DNA of 64,000 nt from a virus: the IMG/VR virus record IMGVR_UViG_3300007735_000926, positions 62,001-126,000 of that record; one strand, written 5' to 3'. Position numbers and translations under genes: made by a program. Numbering within the stretch: the stretch's first letter is position 1; each line of letters starts with the position of its first letter. Below are positions 44,282 through 52,235 of this stretch, piece after piece. The notes under the pieces were generated by a model that had not been told where the DNA came from, ran no database searches, and saw only the letters and a program-made list of their open reading frames with translations.

Positions 44282-45919
44282 ATGTCCAAAAAGAAATATA
44301 GAAATCGAACAGTATTAAACCAAAGAGGTGGATCAATCGTTATCAACAATACGAGTGACAACGAATCACTTCATATTTCACAAAGATCAGGAAGTAATAT
44401 TTTATTAAACAATGTAACTAATTCTGAATTAGCCACCAATAATAAACAGACAATGGTTTTGAATGATAAATTTGATACCATTAAAGGAGACTCTAGTGAA
44501 TTTGTCGTCGGTGGCAAAAATGAAAGAATAGGTGGAACTGTTTATAATTATAAAGGTTTCATAGATGAAAATGAAATAAATGCATTTCAAGAATGGAAAG
44601 ACTTGATCAAACCGATTGCAGATAATAATTCAAAATTTAAAATAAAAAGAGGCGGATTATCATTACCAAACGGTGTAACTAACGAACCAAGCGGAACTCG
44701 TGATGGTAATCCAGTGATAGATTCAAAAGTATTTGTCGTTGAAAATAAATTCTCAGGTTATATTAAAACACCTTATCGAACATCAAAAGGTGATGAAGTG
44801 GCTGCTTATGCGCCAGTATTGTTTAGAACAGGACAGTCTGCGAAAGAAGCATCAATCACTGTTGAAAATATTGAGAAAAGTGCTGGATCGTCTGGTTCTC
44901 AAGCTCCGGGTGTTTTAGAATTTGGCGCTTCCAAATCTGCCGCCACTGAAAATGGTGAATGGGGAGGTGATCAAGATGCATTGGATATCGATAAGCAATT
45001 TTTAGATATCCAAGAAACATTGACTGATGTTGAGAAAAAAATGGGCGATGGTGGTGACGAACATCTTATCACTAAAAGAAATAAAGTTGAAACGATTGGC
45101 GCGATTTTCAATGATTTCCCATCTGTGAGGATTGATGAAAAAGGCAGAAGTCAACCATTTGAAATGTTGGTATCTGATACAGGTATCTTCAAAAATCATG
45201 ATTATGCCCCTCTCATCGAAGAAGTTGACAATGCCTCTAATTTCCCCTGTGGAAAAGATCACGCAATTGTTGGAAATACTTTCAGTAGGATTGTTGGATC
45301 TGGTGGTATTTCTTTGAAAACCACTGGTTCTTTTGAGATGGGTGGAACTGTTTTAAGAGGAGGATTCAAACAAATAAATTTAAATGCTTCTCATGGTATC
45401 AATATTGGATCAGAAAATGGTATTGAATTACAATCTGTGAAGACAATTGTTTTAAGAACCAATAGACAAGTATACGTCGAATCTTCCATGGGGATTAAAA
45501 ATAATTTAATTGTAGGAGGTGGTCTAGCAGTTGAAGGCGAAACCTATCTACAGCACGTTACAGCACCTCTGGAGGTCCAACAAACGGAGGATACAATTGT
45601 TATGGGTAAATTCGCCACAGATCAAGACCGACGATTAATTATCGGTGAATGTTATATCGGTGGTGATTTTTACCCTGTTTATGCTAAAGCATCTGATGAT
45701 TTAATTGTATCATATCCACATAGTCACCATTTTAATAATATTCCTTTGAAACTTGTCGAATCTAATAGTGATGTTCGAAAAGATGCACAGAATAATAAAA
45801 TAAATGCGCATAACACTGTGGCCCAGTCTTATGCGCAGTTACATGAGAAGAAAACTCCTTCTAAGATTGAGAAAGCTTCTTGGATGGAATATATTAAATC
45901 TCTAATTACTTCATTGTGA
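44282..45919 (+). CDS. Baseplate spike / cell-puncturing protein, beta-helix type
   Basis: 545 residues, starting 2 nt after the hub gene. Repeating short strands (QRGGSIVINNTSDNESLHISQRSGSN, GSGGISLKTTGSFEMGG, GINIGSENGIELQSVKTIVLRTN) indicate a trimeric beta-prism or helix such as the C-terminal needle of gp5 or VgrG. A helical segment interrupts it near residue 225. YPHSHHF near residue 480 carries an HxH pair of the kind that binds a metal at some spike tips. Split gp5 arrangement inferred. Confidence 0.65.
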   Translation: MSKKKYRNRTVLNQRGGSIVINNTSDNESLHISQRSGSNILLNNVTNSELATNNKQTMVLNDKFDTIKGDSSEFVVGGKNERIGGTVYNYKGFIDENEINAFQEWKDLIKPIADNNSKFKIKRGGLSLPNGVTNEPSGTRDGNPVIDSKVFVVENKFSGYIKTPYRTSKGDEVAAYAPVLFRTGQSAKEASITVENIEKSAGSSGSQAPGVLEFGASKSAATENGEWGGDQDALDIDKQFLDIQETLTDVEKKMGDGGDEHLITKRNKVETIGAIFNDFPSVRIDEKGRSQPFEMLVSDTGIFKNHDYAPLIEEVDNASNFPCGKDHAIVGNTFSRIVGSGGISLKTTGSFEMGGTVLRGGFKQINLNASHGINIGSENGIELQSVKTIVLRTNRQVYVESSMGIKNNLIVGGGLAVEGETYLQHVTAPLEVQQTEDTIVMGKFATDQDRRLIIGECYIGGDFYPVYAKASDDLIVSYPHSHHFNNIPLKLVESNSDVRKDAQNNKINAHNTVAQSYAQLHEKKTPSKIEKASWMEYIKSLITSL

Positions 45920-45930
45920 TTTGATCACGC

Positions 45931-47583
45931 TCAACCCTCGCATGATTTGCATGTGAGGATCGATCTGGACAATTCCTGACTTGGATTTGATGAACGTTGG
46001 TAATACAATGACTTGATGCCCATTTCCCAAGCAAAAATCATTAATTCATTAATTTCCTTCGGCTTCGTCCCGGCAGGAATCATCAAATTGAGAGATTGTC
46101 CTTGGTCAATATGGGGTTGTCTTTGAGCAGCATGAATTACAACTTCTTTCTGTGAAAGTTCTGCAAATGTTTTGAAAACATCTTTCTCGTGCTCTGTGAG
46201 GAAATCGAGATGTTGGACACTACCACCATGAACCAAAATGCTTTTCCAAATTTCTTTATCATCCTTATCTTTAGATTTCAACAATTCTTCAAACTTTGGA
46301 TTACGGTAAATAAATTGACCTTTCGCGAGATTCTTGACAAAATAATTACTATTGAGCGGTTCGATACTGGGGCTAACTTGTCCTAAGATAAAGCTGGAAC
46401 TGGTTGTAGGCGCAATCGCGAGAGTGGTAGTATTACGACGACCATAGCCTTTTAATACTATAGGTTCGCCAAACATTTCAGCGAGTTCTTTGGTTGCTTT
46501 ATCAGCACGTTTACGGATTTCGAAAAAGATAGAGATGTTCTCAAAATGAGCATCCATGCTTTCCCATGCAATCATTTTAGATTGGAGATAGCTATGATAG
46601 CCAAGAACACCCATACCCAATGCTCTGTGGTTCTTGGCGAAATTGTGAGCAGCTTCCATCAAACGAACATTCTTAGTCTTATCGATAAATTCTGACATCA
46701 CGGCATCCAAGAACATAACCAATGTTTCCACTGCGTCCGTTTCTTTAATTTCATCCCACCAAAGCAAATTCAAAGAAGAAAGGCAACAGACAAACGACTC
46801 ATCTTTAGTAGATGGTAGAAAAATCTCGGAACAAAGATTACTCGCATTGATTACATATCCCTTGTCTTTATAGACGGCAGGTGCATTTTTATTCGCATTA
46901 TCTGTGAAGAAAACATATGGATATCCAGTTTCCGAACGTTTTTTAATCACAGCTGCCCATCGGCGTCTCTTTTCTTTATCGCCATCTATCATCGATTGCA
47001 TCCATCCTTCAGGAATCGTGACTCCAATAGACATTTCTTGAATGGAATGACCTTCTGAGCGAATCTTCATAAATTCGTCAAAGTCTCCATGATCGATTGG
47101 TAGATACGCTGCAAAGCTTCCTCTACGTGCGCTACCTTGGCTGATAATTTTAGCCACGTTGTCGAATAATTCCATACATCTAACAGCACCTTCAGCGACA
47201 CCACCAGTGGAAATCTCAGAACCTCGGGGACGAATATCTCCAAAATATCCAGATGTTCCACCGCCAACCTTGGTCATCATCCCGACTTCAGCTTGTTTGG
47301 TCAAAAAATCTTCAACGCTATCACCAATATGAGAATTAAAACAAGAAATTGGATTGCCTCTTTCATTCCCAAAGTTCATCCACACAGGTGTAGAGAGGCT
47401 ATAGAAGCCACGGGACATATAATCAACAAATTTATCGGCAAAACCTTCGATACCGAGAATTTTTTGAGCGGTATTCGCAATTTCTTGGATTCTGTCGATG
47501 GCTGATTGTCCCTTTCGGAGATAACCTTGTTCTAAAAATTTAATTGAATCTTCGTTTAACCAGTAGTATTTTTCTCTTGTCAT
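45931..47583 (-). CDS. nrdA: Class I ribonucleotide reductase, large (alpha) subunit
   Basis: 550 residues, shorter than T4 NrdA (754) because the ATP-cone allosteric domain is missing at the N-terminus. Catalytic features are intact: ISCFNS with the first redox Cys, NASNLCSEI with N-x-C-x-E, the second redox Cys in FVCCLSS, the tyrosine pair in KSLYYQRS and a C-terminal CKSCEG. Reduces ribonucleotides to dNTP precursors. Without the cone the enzyme should not show dATP inhibition through that domain. Pairs with nrdB 3 nt upstream. Confidence 0.95.
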   Translation of the reverse strand: MTREKYYWLNEDSIKFLEQGYLRKGQSAIDRIQEIANTAQKILGIEGFADKFVDYMSRGFYSLSTPVWMNFGNERGNPISCFNSHIGDSVEDFLTKQAEVGMMTKVGGGTSGYFGDIRPRGSEISTGGVAEGAVRCMELFDNVAKIISQGSARRGSFAAYLPIDHGDFDEFMKIRSEGHSIQEMSIGVTIPEGWMQSMIDGDKEKRRRWAAVIKKRSETGYPYVFFTDNANKNAPAVYKDKGYVINASNLCSEIFLPSTKDESFVCCLSSLNLLWWDEIKETDAVETLVMFLDAVMSEFIDKTKNVRLMEAAHNFAKNHRALGMGVLGYHSYLQSKMIAWESMDAHFENISIFFEIRKRADKATKELAEMFGEPIVLKGYGRRNTTTLAIAPTTSSSFILGQVSPSIEPLNSNYFVKNLAKGQFIYRNPKFEELLKSKDKDDKEIWKSILVHGGSVQHLDFLTEHEKDVFKTFAELSQKEVVIHAAQRQPHIDQGQSLNLMIPAGTKPKEINELMIFAWEMGIKSLYYQRSSNPSQELSRSILTCKSCEG

Positions 47584-47586
47584 ATA

Positions 47587-48561
47587 TTAAAATAAATCGT
47601 CTTCGTCGTAGGATTGTGTGTTTTTAGCGTATTCAACAGGTCTGGAATGGAAAAAATCTGTCATGTTTGGGGCAAGCATTTGTTCATCAAACCAAAAAGT
47701 CTCATCCAGAATGCTTGTGTTGGTATCGAATACTTTTGGGAATCCGATACCCACCAAAGATTCATTTATTCTATTTTTGATAAATTCCTTCAAAATTGGT
47801 GCCGACAAACCTTGTTCCTCGATACCGTTGACCATCCAATCAATAATTTTACTTTCTGAAATGAAAGCTTGTTCTGCTTCATGGAGAATACGCTCTTCCA
47901 ATTCTTTGTCAAATAATTCGGGGTGTTCTTCGCGAATCGTATTAATAATTTTCATACCAACCATCGCGTGAATTGCTTCTTCATTACGGGTATAACGGAC
48001 TTGTTGATCGGTATCTTTAAGAACATTCTTGTTCTTGGCAAACCAATTGATTACATAGAATTGGCTGAATAGAGAAACATTTTCAACAAATAATGTGAAA
48101 AGGATCAATGCATAAAGATATTGTTTTTTAGAATCTTTATAAAATCGATGAGTATATTTTTTAAGATATTTCACGCGACCTTGAATCCATTCGAGTTTGA
48201 GATTTTCCTCGAAAATATCTTCCATGTTCAATTCATCCAAAAGACGCTCATATGCATTATTATGGATAACCTCAACATTTGCCATAACAAAACCAAGATC
48301 CGACAATGCTGGGTGAGGAAGATTTTCCCCAAGCTTTGACCAAAATGTTTTAACTGCGACTTCAATTTGACCAATTGCTGACAAAGTTCGAACGATGATT
48401 TCTCGCTCAACATCACTCAAAACCGTTTTAAATTGGTGATAATCCGCTTTAAAACTGAACTCTTTGTCTGTCCAAAAACCCTGATGCATGGCTTCGATAA
48501 ATTTTGTCGTCCATGGATATTTGTTAGGTTTCCTACTAATTTGTTCATCAAAAATACTCAT
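47587..48561 (-). CDS. nrdB: Ribonucleotide reductase, small (beta) subunit
   Basis: 324 residues. Metal ligands are visible in order: E in GQIEVAVKTFW, ExxH in VEVIHNNAYERLL, E in FVENVSLF and ExxH in NEEAIHAMVG. The Tyr four residues after the first His (HNNAY) stands where the radical Tyr sits in class Ia enzymes. The first ligand is Glu where E. coli has Asp. Provides the radical for NrdA; the two genes form an operon. Confidence 0.93.
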   Translation of the reverse strand: MSIFDEQISRKPNKYPWTTKFIEAMHQGFWTDKEFSFKADYHQFKTVLSDVEREIIVRTLSAIGQIEVAVKTFWSKLGENLPHPALSDLGFVMANVEVIHNNAYERLLDELNMEDIFEENLKLEWIQGRVKYLKKYTHRFYKDSKKQYLYALILFTLFVENVSLFSQFYVINWFAKNKNVLKDTDQQVRYTRNEEAIHAMVGMKIINTIREEHPELFDKELEERILHEAEQAFISESKIIDWMVNGIEEQGLSAPILKEFIKNRINESLVGIGFPKVFDTNTSILDETFWFDEQMLAPNMTDFFHSRPVEYAKNTQSYDEDDLF

Positions 48562-48667
48562 AATTGTCTATTACTTACCCCCAAATTCACCTCATTCATG
48601 TTTAAATTTTTTGTCATTCGTTTAGCTAAATATGCCACGAAGCTACAAAAAATCAACCCCTATTTTC

Positions 48668-49312
48668 TCAAATAATTTCGTCAATTATTCCATATTCAAG
48701 ACACTCCTGAGCATCCAACCAAATGTCACGTTTCATGAGTTCATCCATCTTTTTCATTGGGACTTTGGTATGTTTTTTATAAAAATCTTTCAACAATTTC
48801 ATCAATTTATTGCAAATGACCATCTCATCTTCCATTTCAGAAAATTTACCATAGACACCAGAACTCAATTGATGGATCAACAGATGTGCATGTTGTCCCA
48901 TGTATCTCTTGGCTCCAATGCAAGTGATCAAGGTTCCAGCAGAAGCGACATTACCATCCACATAGGTATAGACCTTCGATTTCAATCTACGGATCGTATC
49001 CACGGTAGAAAATGCTGAAAACACGACACCGCCATTAGTGTTGACATGCAAATGGATAACGGGATCAAAATTATCATCAAATCCCATGCTTTTGATACTT
49101 TGTAATTTATTATCCAATTCAAAAAGAATGCGATTTAATTCCAAAACAGAACCTTCATCAATATCAGAATAAAATAAAATTTTATTATTTACCACTCTGA
49201 TACCATTAGCAATCGTGTTCAAATCTTCACTTGGAGATGCTATGATGATATTTGGAAAATTATTAGTATTGGCTTCCGATTCTTCCTCATTACGATACCC
49301 CCATCTTTTCAT
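48668..49312 (-). CDS. ClpP-like serine protease
   Basis: 214 residues from the ATG at 49312, chosen by TAAATA-CTAAT-ATG; a Met six codons earlier overlaps the box. HVNTNGGVVFSAFSTVDTIRRL, DGNVASAGTLI (catalytic Ser), HAHLLIHQLSSGVYGKFSEMEDE (catalytic His) and KRDIWLDAQECLEYGIIDEI (Asp) are the ClpP triad in order. It could work with host ClpX/ClpA or act on virion proteins; a late start favours the latter. No ATPase partner lies beside it. Confidence 0.82.
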   Translation of the reverse strand: MKRWGYRNEEESEANTNNFPNIIIASPSEDLNTIANGIRVVNNKILFYSDIDEGSVLELNRILFELDNKLQSIKSMGFDDNFDPVIHLHVNTNGGVVFSAFSTVDTIRRLKSKVYTYVDGNVASAGTLITCIGAKRYMGQHAHLLIHQLSSGVYGKFSEMEDEMVICNKLMKLLKDFYKKHTKVPMKKMDELMKRDIWLDAQECLEYGIIDEII

Positions 49313-49359
49313 ATTAGTATTTAACCACAAAAGATGGCGTTATCAAATTAAATAATATC

Positions 49360-49668
49360 GTGGACAAAAATTTACAAAACCTTTATTCTGATTTAATTTT
49401 GGAATATCAATCGGGATTCAATCCTCCTCAAAGAGTGCCCAATCAAGTGGTGCCCAAAGAAGCAGGGACTAAATTATCTCATAATAAACAGGTAATTGGG
49501 ATAGCACCACCAATGGTGACTTCCCATGTTTATGGGGAACAAGAAGAAGAACCTTCCGATATTTTAGAAATTATTCAAAATATTGAACGCGAATATGAAG
49601 GAGATTCGCCTATCAACAATGCAGTGAGATTGGCATTTGGAAAATTGAAACAACAATTGAATAAATAA
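49360..49668 (+). CDS. Small late protein with GTG start
   Basis: 102 residues. GTG at 49360 is the start, preceded by TAAATA-ATATC, so it follows the same late-start rule with GTG instead of ATG. Proline-rich middle (NPPQRVPNQVVPK), acidic segment, helical C-terminus. No family recognised. Diverges from the ClpP-like gene; the two start codons are 47 nt apart. Confidence 0.65.
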   Translation: MDKNLQNLYSDLILEYQSGFNPPQRVPNQVVPKEAGTKLSHNKQVIGIAPPMVTSHVYGEQEEEPSDILEIIQNIEREYEGDSPINNAVRLAFGKLKQQLNK

Positions 49669-49675
49669 TTTCACT

Positions 49676-49837
49676 ATGAAAAAATTAATCACAGTATTGA
49701 TTGCAACATTTTTATTAAATTCTTGCCAAGTTCCTTTTAAAATAGAAACTCTCAATGGATCATTTGGTAGAAATGCGGATGGCTCCTTATTTTTAGGATA
49801 TTCTCCAAAAAAGCCAGTGATTATTGATGGAAAATAA
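49676..49837 (+). CDS. Small lipoprotein
   Basis: 53 residues. MKKLITVLIATFLLNSC is a signal peptide with lipobox L-N-S-C, cleavage before Cys17; the mature part is 37 residues (QVPFKIETLNGSFGR... ). Such tiny phage lipoproteins act as outer-membrane spanins or as superinfection-exclusion factors. The neighbouring amidase (convergent) favours a lysis role, but an inner-membrane partner is not seen. Follows the previous gene by 7 nt. Confidence 0.68.
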   Translation: MKKLITVLIATFLLNSCQVPFKIETLNGSFGRNADGSLFLGYSPKKPVIIDGK

Positions 49838-49851
49838 TCACTGGTGATAGA

Positions 49852-50427
49852 TTAGAATCCGCAATATTTGCGAAATTCTTCCATAGGGAATGCTGGACCC
49901 GGATCAACTTTACGATCAGGTGCAATATCATCATGACCCAAGATGGCGTCCAGATTGTAACGTTGTGTGAGAACTTTACTCAATTCTTTACCAGTTGCGA
50001 TCTGTTCTGGAGTGTATTGTTCCCAATCACAAAGTGGGCCACCATTTTTATGTTTAGCTCTTAAAGGTGGCAATTTGGAATAACGTCTAATTAAATTTGT
50101 AGAATCTCCACCATTAGCATATTCGATACCAATCGAGCAGGAATTTAATCCTGTATAAGTTTTACCTTCAAAAGTCCATTCTGATTTACCAGCGTGTCCA
50201 CACGTAACATTGCAAGGGCGGCATTGATACAATGTCCCGTCTCTATCAATTATAAAATGTGCGCATGCTCCTTTAGCCTCTGGACTTTTCCAAAATTCAA
50301 TCGATGACATCGCACTCGCACCACTTGTGAAGTGTTGAATAAGGAATCTGCGAACATACATTTTACTTCCACCTTCCAATGGAACTCTTTTTGCTGTATC
50401 AACCCAATGATCTTCTAAAACTTTCAT
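49852..50427 (-). CDS. N-acetylmuramoyl-L-alanine amidase (endolysin, Amidase_2)
   Basis: 191 residues. FLIQHFTSGA (zinc His), AHFIIDRDGTLYQC, CNVTCGHAGKSEW (His), GLNSCSIGIEYANGG and HDDIAPDRKVDPGPAFPM (Asp region, second zinc site) give a complete Amidase_2 domain. No signal peptide, so it would need a holin; none was recognised nearby. Start by TAAATA-ATATT-ATG on the minus strand, so it is late. Cleaves the amide bond between MurNAc and the stem peptide. Confidence 0.9.
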   Translation of the reverse strand: MKVLEDHWVDTAKRVPLEGGSKMYVRRFLIQHFTSGASAMSSIEFWKSPEAKGACAHFIIDRDGTLYQCRPCNVTCGHAGKSEWTFEGKTYTGLNSCSIGIEYANGGDSTNLIRRYSKLPPLRAKHKNGGPLCDWEQYTPEQIATGKELSKVLTQRYNLDAILGHDDIAPDRKVDPGPAFPMEEFRKYCGF

Positions 50428-50435
50428 AATATTAT

Positions 50436-50840
50436 TTAGTGTCCGTAGCTTTCAATTCTTTTAATCCACAATGGATAAGATCCAATCACAACCGCAGAAT
50501 AGATGGTCCATCTCATGGCCAATCCGACACCAGCTTCTTTCATCAATTTTAAAAATAACCAATTGGTTTCTTTCCAAGAGTATTCTTTATTAAAAGGAGA
50601 AAAGCACCAATCATGAACCAAAGCAGCTGGGAAAGCTGGCCCATATGGTCCAACAATCGGCCATGCAAATTTGGGGGCAGAAATACCATCGGTGATAAAT
50701 CCTTTTTGAACTGTTATTAATTTTCCTTCAAAGAAACAACGAAAATCCTGTAAAAGTTTAAATTTTCTAGTTCCATTGATAATACCCAGATCCTCCAATT
50801 GGATGGTATCTGGAAAAACATTTTTATTTAATTCGCCCAT
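50436..50840 (-). CDS. DUF1353-family phage protein
   Basis: 134 residues. FKLLQDFRCFFEGKLITVQKGFITDGISAPKFAWPIVGPYGPAFPAALVHDWCF is the DUF1353 core (G-F-x-T-D-G-x-S-x-P...A-x-x-H-D); the HD pair suggests a metal site. C-terminal hydrophobic helix (WTIYSAVVIGSYPLWI) may touch membrane. Often near lysis genes in phages. Start by TAAATA-ATAGT-ATG; 8 nt upstream of the amidase gene. Confidence 0.75.
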   Translation of the reverse strand: MGELNKNVFPDTIQLEDLGIINGTRKFKLLQDFRCFFEGKLITVQKGFITDGISAPKFAWPIVGPYGPAFPAALVHDWCFSPFNKEYSWKETNWLFLKLMKEAGVGLAMRWTIYSAVVIGSYPLWIKRIESYGH

Positions 50841-50855
50841 ACTATTATTTAGTAC

Positions 50856-50883
50856 TTGACAAATTCAAAAGTTGGATTAAATT
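50856..50883 (+). promoter_or_regulatory. Sigma-70-like promoter upstream of tRNA-His
   Basis: TTGACA at 50856-50861, 16-nt spacer, TAAATT at 50878-50883, about 20 nt before the tRNA. Divergent from the DUF1353 gene. Confidence 0.5.
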
Positions 50884-50904
50884 GGAAAATATCTGAATAA
50901 AATG

Positions 50905-50978
50905 TGGACCATAGCTTAATGGTAAAGCCGACGATTGTGATTCGTCCTATGAGAGTTCGATTCTCTCTGGTCCAACCA
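50905..50978 (+). tRNA. tRNA-His (GTG) with A73
   Basis: Acceptor TGGACCA pairs perfectly with TGGTCCA; D-stem GCTT/AAGC; anticodon stem GACGA/TCGTC with loop TTGTGAT (GTG); T-stem GAGAG/CTCTC; discriminator A, then encoded CCA. Base -1 in the gene (50904) is G, but it faces A73, not the C73 of usual bacterial tRNA-His. A Thg1-like gene lies 570 nt downstream. Confidence 0.93.
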
Positions 50979-51013
50979 TCTTCTATTTTTGAGAAAAAAA
51001 AAATAATATTTAT

Positions 51014-51108
51014 GGAGAGTAATGCAGCCTCGGTGGTTGTCGCTGTTTGCTAAACAGAGGGAGGTCATGAACAATGGCCTTTCGGTTCGATCCCGATGCT
51101 CTCCTCCA
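51014..51108 (+). tRNA. tRNA-Ser (GCT)
   Basis: Acceptor GGAGAGT/GCTCTCC (last pair T-G), anticodon loop TTGCTAA (GCT), long variable arm as expected for Ser, T-loop TTCGATC, encoded CCA. Discriminator appears to be T and position 8 A, both atypical for Ser, so folding or charging may be unusual. Confidence 0.8.
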
Positions 51109-51114
51109 TTAGGG

Positions 51115-51143
51115 TTGACAAACTGAATTTCTGTGCTTAAATA
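51115..51143 (+). promoter_or_regulatory. Sigma-70-like promoter for the RlpA-Thg1-ThyX operon
   Basis: TTGACA at 51115-51120, 17-nt spacer, TAAATA at 51138-51143, 8 nt before the ATG at 51152. Spacing fits a host-type promoter, not the 5-nt late rule. Confidence 0.5.
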
Positions 51144-51151
51144 CACACCGT

Positions 51152-51544
51152 ATGAAGACATTACTGACAACAGCATTACTTCTTATTTTCTCGGTCAGCT
51201 GCTCCGCTGTAAAGCCAGCAAGCAATCCGTTGAAATCAAGCAACCCAACAAAAGTCCAAACCGGAAAAGCATCATGGTATAGCACCTTCTGCAACAAAGG
51301 AAGCAAGACAGCCAGCGGTGAACGTTTGAACAATAACAGTTCGACAGCAGCCCACAAAACGCTTCCCTTGGGAACCAAGGTGAAAGTTATTAACGTGAGC
51401 AATGGTAAAAGCGAAATTGTTAAAATCTCTGATCGTGGTCCTTACGTAAAGGGTCGAATCATTGATGTGACTGTCGGGGTTGCGTCCCGCCTTGGATTCA
51501 AATCTCAAGGTGTCGCAGATGTTAGAATCGAAGTCCTTCAATAA
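51152..51544 (+). CDS. RlpA-like lipoprotein (double-psi beta-barrel)
   Basis: 130 residues. Signal peptide MKTLLTTALLLIFSVSC with lipobox V-S-C; then a short linker and an RlpA-type barrel: TGKASWYSTFCNKGSKTASGERLN, AAHKTLPLGTKVKVINVSNG, ISDRGPYVKGRIIDVT. The Glu (SGERLN), His (AAHKTLP) and Asp (SDRGP) of RlpA lytic transglycosylases are all present; no SPOR domain follows. It may act on denuded peptidoglycan from the outer membrane. First gene of the unit with thg1-like and thyX. Confidence 0.85.
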   Translation: MKTLLTTALLLIFSVSCSAVKPASNPLKSSNPTKVQTGKASWYSTFCNKGSKTASGERLNNNSSTAAHKTLPLGTKVKVINVSNGKSEIVKISDRGPYVKGRIIDVTVGVASRLGFKSQGVADVRIEVLQ

Positions 51545-51545
51545 T

Positions 51546-52235
51546 ATGGCAACACAAGATAATCTAGGTGATAGGTGTAAAAAATACGAAAGTACATTTG
51601 AAAATTATTTTCTAAGAAAAACACCAATCATAGTTCGAGTCGATGGTAAAGGATTTAGCAAATGGACAAAAGGATGTGCCCGTCCATATGACCAATCTTT
51701 GATCGACACCATGTTTAAATCAGCAAAACAAGTTGCTTCGTCAATGCAGGGTTGCAAAGCATTGTATGCTCAAAGTGATGAAGTAACTTTCTTGCTTCTT
51801 GATGACGGAGATGAAAATACCCAACAATGGTTTGGTGGTCGCCAGAATAAAATCGAGAGCATTACATCTGCTATGATGACTGCATTCTTCAATAGGAATT
51901 GGTTTGGTGAGAACCCAACATCTACAAAAAACCCTGCTATATTTGACGCTAGAGCATTTCAATGCCCGCGTGAAGATGTAAGCAATGTGTTTCTTTGGAG
52001 AGCAAAAGATTGGCAACGAAACAGCTTGAACATGTATTGCATGCAGCATTTTTCTCACAAGGAATTGCAAGGAAAAAGCAGAGATGACAGACATAACATG
52101 CTTGCTGCTATTGGTAAAAATTGGTCTGATGATGTAACACCACAGCAAAAGTTCGGATCTTTCTGGACATTAGCTGGTGATCATCTAAATGTTGAACCAA
52201 CTTACAGTTCTATCAATTCTATTATTTTCCCATGA
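51546..52235 (+). CDS. Thg1-like 3'-5' RNA polymerase (tRNA-His guanylyltransferase family)
   Basis: 229 residues from the ATG at 51546, 1 nt after the previous stop. PIIVRVDGKGFSKWTKG with D33 and YAQSDEVTFLL with D78-E79 are the metal-binding motifs of the reverse-polymerase palm; FDARAFQCP and WRAKDWQRNSLNM follow as in Thg1 and Thg1-like proteins. The eukaryotic HINNLYN motif is absent, as in bacterial TLPs, which repair 5'-truncated tRNAs. A tRNA-His with A73 lies just upstream. It overlaps thyX by 4 nt. Confidence 0.9.
   Translation: MATQDNLGDRCKKYESTFENYFLRKTPIIVRVDGKGFSKWTKGCARPYDQSLIDTMFKSAKQVASSMQGCKALYAQSDEVTFLLLDDGDENTQQWFGGRQNKIESITSAMMTAFFNRNWFGENPTSTKNPAIFDARAFQCPREDVSNVFLWRAKDWQRNSLNMYCMQHFSHKELQGKSRDDRHNMLAAIGKNWSDDVTPQQKFGSFWTLAGDHLNVEPTYSSINSIIFP

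Noticed and set aside
45931-47583. Truncated or frameshifted nrdA
   Set aside because: The gene is short because the ATP cone is absent; all catalytic and C-terminal cysteines and the tyrosine pair are present.
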